Shown here: piece by piece, positions 33,630 to 36,509 of the stretch | Position numbering within the stretch: position 1 is the first letter of the stretch | Layout of the letters: every line of letters starts with the position of its first letter | Source of the DNA: Phycicoccus sp. Soil748 | Lineage (GTDB): Bacteria > Actinomycetota > Actinomycetes > Actinomycetales > Dermatophilaceae | Direction of reading: 5' to 3' | Assembly: GCF_001428025.1 (NCBI RefSeq) | Contig: NZ_LMSC01000001.1 | Location: 204,259-240,767, forward strand | DNA length: 36,509 nucleotides | Notes under the pieces: generated by a model | Databases searched by the model: none | Seen by the model: only the letters and a program-made list of their open reading frames with translations | What the model was told of the DNA's origin: nothing | Translations under genes and position numbers: made by a program

Positions 33630-35006
33630 GTGCGACGGTGGCAGGCCTGGACGCTGCACCGTCGCGTCCTGGTGGCGTCGGCCGCCGCGGTGACCTTCGT
33701 GATCGTCCTCGGGGTGGCTGCCTACGCGACCGCGCTCGACCGGGTCCTCTTCAGCGCGGCCCAGGACGCAGCCCGGGTGCAGGCCGCCGAGGTGGCCTCC
33801 GTCATCCACGACGGCGAGCAGCCGGCGGCCACGGCGCTGCGCGACATCCCCAGCCAGGGCTCGCTGCTCCAGGTCCTCGACGCGGACGGCCGGGTCGTCA
33901 CCTCCTCCGAGCAGGCCCTGAGCCTGTCGGCCATCACGTCGCTGAGGCCCGCCCCGGGCGCCATCGACGTGGACCAGGTGGCCGGCATCCCCGGCGAGCT
34001 GGGTGAGCCGTACGCCATCGTCGTGGAGGGGGCGCGCGACCCCAGCGGTGCGGCATACGTCGTGGTCGTCGGCACGCCCCTCGACGTCGAGGCGAAGACG
34101 GTGCGGACCGCGACGATCCTGCTGGCGCTGGGCGCCTCCGCCCTGCTCGCCCTGCTGCTGTTCCTCATCAGCCGCGCGGTGCAGCAGGCGCTGCAGCCGG
34201 TCGAGCGGATCCGCAGCGAGGTCGCGCGCATCACCCGGGTCCGCGGGCGTGGGCACATCACGGTGCCGCCGACCGGCGACGAGATCGCCCGGCTCGCCGA
34301 GACGATGAACCTCATGCTGGCGCGGCTCGAGCAGTCCGACGCCACCACGCGACGCTTCATCTCCGACGCCTCCCACGAGCTGCGCAGCCCCCTCGCCACC
34401 ATCCGCGCGGCTATCGAGGTGTCGCCCGCCGGGACGTCACACCCCGACCCGACGCGTGACGAGGTGATCCACGGTGAGGCCCTGCGCATGCAGCGTCTCG
34501 TCGACGACCTGCTCACGCTGGCGAAGGCCGACGACGGCCTCCCCCTCTCGCTGGAGGAGGTCGACGTCGACGACCTGGTCGAGGCCGAGGTACGCCGCCT
34601 GCGCGCCACCGGCGACGTCCCCGTCGTGGCGACGATCGCGGCGGCCCGCGTGCAGGGCGACCGGGTCCAGCTCTCACAGGCGCTGCGCAACCTGGTCGAC
34701 AACGCCGCCCGCCACACCGAGGGCGGCGTGCAGCTCACCGTGTCGTCCACGGCGGACGACGTCGTGGTGACGGTGGACAACGACGGACCGCCCATCCCGG
34801 CCGACCGGCGCGAGCAGGTGTTCGACCGGTTCGCGCGCCTGGAGGAGTCCCGCGAGCGCGACAGCGGCGGCAGCGGGCTGGGCCTGGCGATCGTGCGCAC
34901 CATCGTCACCGCCCACGGTGGCACCGTGCGGGCCACGCAGACGCCGGGCGGGCAGTGCCGGTTCGAGATCAGCCTGCCGGCGGCCGGACCACCGGTGGAC
35001 GCCTGA
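33630..35006 (+). CDS. Sensor histidine kinase
   Basis: 458 residues. TM1 is at about 12-33, then an extracellular sensor (34-158), TM2 at 159-181, and HAMP at about 182-236. The HisKA domain carries the phospho-acceptor His249 in SDASHELRSPL. The HATPase has N-box 'ALRNLVDNAARHT', G1 'VTVDNDGPPIP', F-box 'VFDRFARLEESR' and G2 'GGSGLGLAIV'. It autophosphorylates and passes phosphate to a response regulator, most likely the one encoded convergently just downstream. The GTG start has a weak AAAGGG upstream. Its signal is unknown. Confidence 0.92.
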   Translation: MRRWQAWTLHRRVLVASAAAVTFVIVLGVAAYATALDRVLFSAAQDAARVQAAEVASVIHDGEQPAATALRDIPSQGSLLQVLDADGRVVTSSEQALSLSAITSLRPAPGAIDVDQVAGIPGELGEPYAIVVEGARDPSGAAYVVVVGTPLDVEAKTVRTATILLALGASALLALLLFLISRAVQQALQPVERIRSEVARITRVRGRGHITVPPTGDEIARLAETMNLMLARLEQSDATTRRFISDASHELRSPLATIRAAIEVSPAGTSHPDPTRDEVIHGEALRMQRLVDDLLTLAKADDGLPLSLEEVDVDDLVEAEVRRLRATGDVPVVATIAAARVQGDRVQLSQALRNLVDNAARHTEGGVQLTVSSTADDVVVTVDNDGPPIPADRREQVFDRFARLEESRERDSGGSGLGLAIVRTIVTAHGGTVRATQTPGGQCRFEISLPAAGPPVDA

Positions 35007-35045
35007 GGGCCCCGGCCAGGACGGCTGGCAGCCAGTGACGGCGCG

Positions 35046-35774
35046 TCAGGAGCGCGCGCCCTCGCCTGCGGTCGCGGCGCGCTCCGCGACCGGTGCGCCA
35101 CCCTCGACCGGCATCAACCGGTAGCCCATGCCCCGCACCGTCTCCAGCGACGTGACGCCGAACGCCACGTCGATCTTGCGGCGCAGGTACCCGATGTAGA
35201 CCTCGACGATGTTGTCGCTGCCCTCGAACGCCTGGTCCCAGACGTTGTCGAGGATCTCCGCCTTGGACAGCACGACCTCGGGGTGTCGCATCATGAACTG
35301 CAGCACCGAGAACTCCTTGGCGGTCAAGGAGATCCGGTGACCGTTGCGCCGGACGATGCGCTTGTTCGGGTCGAGGTCGAGACCACCCACCGCGAGCACC
35401 ACCGGACGGACCGGGGCACCGCGCCGTACGAGGGCGCGCAGGCGGGCGACGAGGACCGGGAAGCTGAACGGCTTGGTGAGGTAGTCGTCGGCCCCGAGGT
35501 CGAACGCGTCGGTCTGGTCGTACTCCCCGTCCTTGGCCGTCAGCATCATCGCGGGGGTCCAGATCTGCAGCTCGCGCAGGTTCTTCAGGACGTCGTAGCC
35601 GTGGCGGCGGGGAAGCATGATGTCCAGGACGATGACGTCGTACGGGTTCTCGGTGGCGAGCCACTGGCCGGTCACCCCGTCGTGGGCGACGTCGACGACG
35701 AAGCCCTCGTTGGTGAGGCCTCGGCGGATGGTCTCCGCCAGGGCCTTCTCGTCCTCAACGAGCAGGACGCGCAT
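35046..35774 (-). CDS. OmpR/PhoB-family response regulator
   Basis: 242 residues. The receiver domain (1-120) has the acidic pair in VEDEK, the phospho-acceptor Asp51 in VLDIMLP, Thr79 and Lys101 (TKPFSF). A winged-helix output domain (about 130-225) includes 'LTAKEFSVLQFMMRHPEVVLSKAEILDNVWD' and 'VEVYIGYLRRKID...LETVRGMGYRL'. It is a DNA-binding transcription regulator. The ATG at 35774 has GGAGGGGG upstream and lies inside the end of the PAP2 gene. The kinase gene points toward it, 39 bases away, and no strong terminator hairpin is seen between them. Confidence 0.93.
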   Translation of the reverse strand: MRVLLVEDEKALAETIRRGLTNEGFVVDVAHDGVTGQWLATENPYDVIVLDIMLPRRHGYDVLKNLRELQIWTPAMMLTAKDGEYDQTDAFDLGADDYLTKPFSFPVLVARLRALVRRGAPVRPVVLAVGGLDLDPNKRIVRRNGHRISLTAKEFSVLQFMMRHPEVVLSKAEILDNVWDQAFEGSDNIVEVYIGYLRRKIDVAFGVTSLETVRGMGYRLMPVEGGAPVAERAATAGEGARS

Positions 35775-36509
35775 CGTCGACCCCCTCCACTGCGCCGGCC
35801 ACCGGCTCCAGGCCTGCTCCACGGTCGCGTCCCAGACTAGGCACGTCGGCCTCCGCGTGGGGCGCAGCGGACCGCCCGGCTGCGCCGCGGTGGTGCAGCA
35901 GGCCGAGCGCCGCGACCGCGAGCGCCAGGACGAGCACGCCGAGCACCCAGCCGGCGGCCACGTCGGTGAACCAGTGGTAGCCGAGGTAGATGCGGCTCGC
36001 GCCCACCGTCACCGACGCGACGAGCCAGCCCGCCAGGGCGAGGGCACGCCCACCACGGTGCTCCGCGAGCCGGTCGGCGACCAGGAGCGCCACCAGGCCG
36101 AAGAACACGGTCGAGAACAAGGTGTGTCCCGAGGGGAACGAGTAGCCGGTGTCGACCGGGCCGAGGACGACGGAGGCCGGCGGCCGACCACGGCCGACGA
36201 GGTGCTTGACGCCGAGGGTCACCGCCGCCGACACGGCCATGGTCGCCCCGAAGTGCAGCGCCCGCAGGCGGTCCCGGCGCCGCACGGCCAGCCACACCAC
36301 GACACCCGCGGTGAGAAGTCCCACCGCGACCTCGCTGCCCACCATGGTCACGACCTCGGCGAGGATCGTCAGGACGGGCGTGCGCAGGTGGACCGCGTCG
36401 GCGGTCACCGTGGGGTCGTAGGCGCTCAGGTCGCCGTGCTCCCCCACACCGTCCACCAGCCCCGCGACGGCAGCAGCCGCGAGGGCCGCGACGCCGGCTG
36501 CAGCGAGGG
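35755..36509 (-). CDS. PAP2-family membrane phosphatase (N-terminus beyond the window)
   Basis: About 250 residues are visible; the frame stays open to the right edge, where a hydrophobic Ala/Val-rich stretch looks like part of TM1, so the true start is outside. A GTG at 36456 is possible but would remove that helix. Phosphatase motifs: C1 is K-HLVGRG-RPP, C2 is PSGHT in YSFPSGHTLFS, and C3 is SRIYLGYHWFTD. Family members dephosphorylate lipid phosphates such as phosphatidic acid or undecaprenyl pyrophosphate. The C-terminus overlaps the response regulator start by 20 bases, so both are on one transcript, and the phosphatase may be linked to that signalling system. Confidence 0.9.
   Translation of the reverse strand, partial: LAAAGVAALAAAAVAGLVDGVGEHGDLSAYDPTVTADAVHLRTPVLTILAEVVTMVGSEVAVGLLTAGVVVWLAVRRRDRLRALHFGATMAVSAAVTLGVKHLVGRGRPPASVVLGPVDTGYSFPSGHTLFSTVFFGLVALLVADRLAEHRGGRALALAGWLVASVTVGASRIYLGYHWFTDVAAGWVLGVLVLALAVAALGLLHHRGAAGRSAAPHAEADVPSLGRDRGAGLEPVAGAVEGVDDARPAR

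Overview
The window is very GC-rich, densely packed DNA with GTG/ATG starts, many 4-base ATGA/GTGA gene overlaps, a solitary HrcA/CIRCE-controlled groL, a DUF3263 gene and many starts that look leaderless. This points to an actinobacterial chromosome. Intrasporangiaceae-like is my guess from style, not a demonstrated assignment. I saw no rRNA, tRNA, classical insertion sequence, prophage block or CRISPR-Cas system.

Layout. 1-1090: end of an FtsX/MacB-type ABC exporter (permease cut by the window edge, plus its ATPase). 1220-2920: PhoD-like phosphatase. 3082-4886: groL with two tandem CIRCE operators. 4924-6122: the most unusual part, a DUF559 (PD-(D/E)XK nuclease-like) gene with an AbiEi-like N-terminus, bracketed by five copies of a 19-bp palindrome. 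Three copies lie upstream and two downstream; within each cluster they are spaced exactly 40 bp apart, and the outer copies on the two sides are inverted. 6153-6593: an orphan contractile-tail tube (gp19-like) gene. 6777-15534: a mannoside uptake and degradation operon (lipoprotein binding protein, two permeases, ATPase, PHP phosphoesterase, GH38 alpha-mannosidase). 15567-17893: a tightly coupled GNAT / VOC / P1 peptidase / unknown operon. 18045-21102: DUF3263 protein, membrane protein, PLP decarboxylase and HAD phosphatase. 21196-22730: ung overlapping an SGNH hydrolase.

22815-25720 carries an acyl-CoA dehydrogenase and a type-2 3-hydroxyacyl-CoA dehydrogenase-like SDR behind a perfect 20-bp palindrome, then a convergent SDR. 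25764-27292 is gabT with several hairpins after it. 27374-28348 is a solitary LigD-type polymerase divergent from gabT. 28391-31540 is a four-gene molybdate operon (HTH-TOBE regulator, modA, modB, modC), each gene overlapping the next by 4 bases. 31537-33525 holds a small acidic protein, an ECF-like sigma factor and its probable membrane partner. 33630-36509 holds a histidine kinase facing a response regulator tail to tail, the regulator overlapping a PAP2 phosphatase cut by the window end.

The best candidate for an undescribed system is the DUF559 gene with its phased, inverted palindromes. It looks like a nuclease whose binding or cleavage sites travel with it, or an autoregulated antitoxin-like gene, and it lies between two unrelated housekeeping-type neighbours. 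Other points worth checking are a 9-mer found four times, always between genes; a three-arm alternative hairpin after gabT; the PHP phosphoesterase fixed inside the mannoside operon; and the convergent two-component pair.
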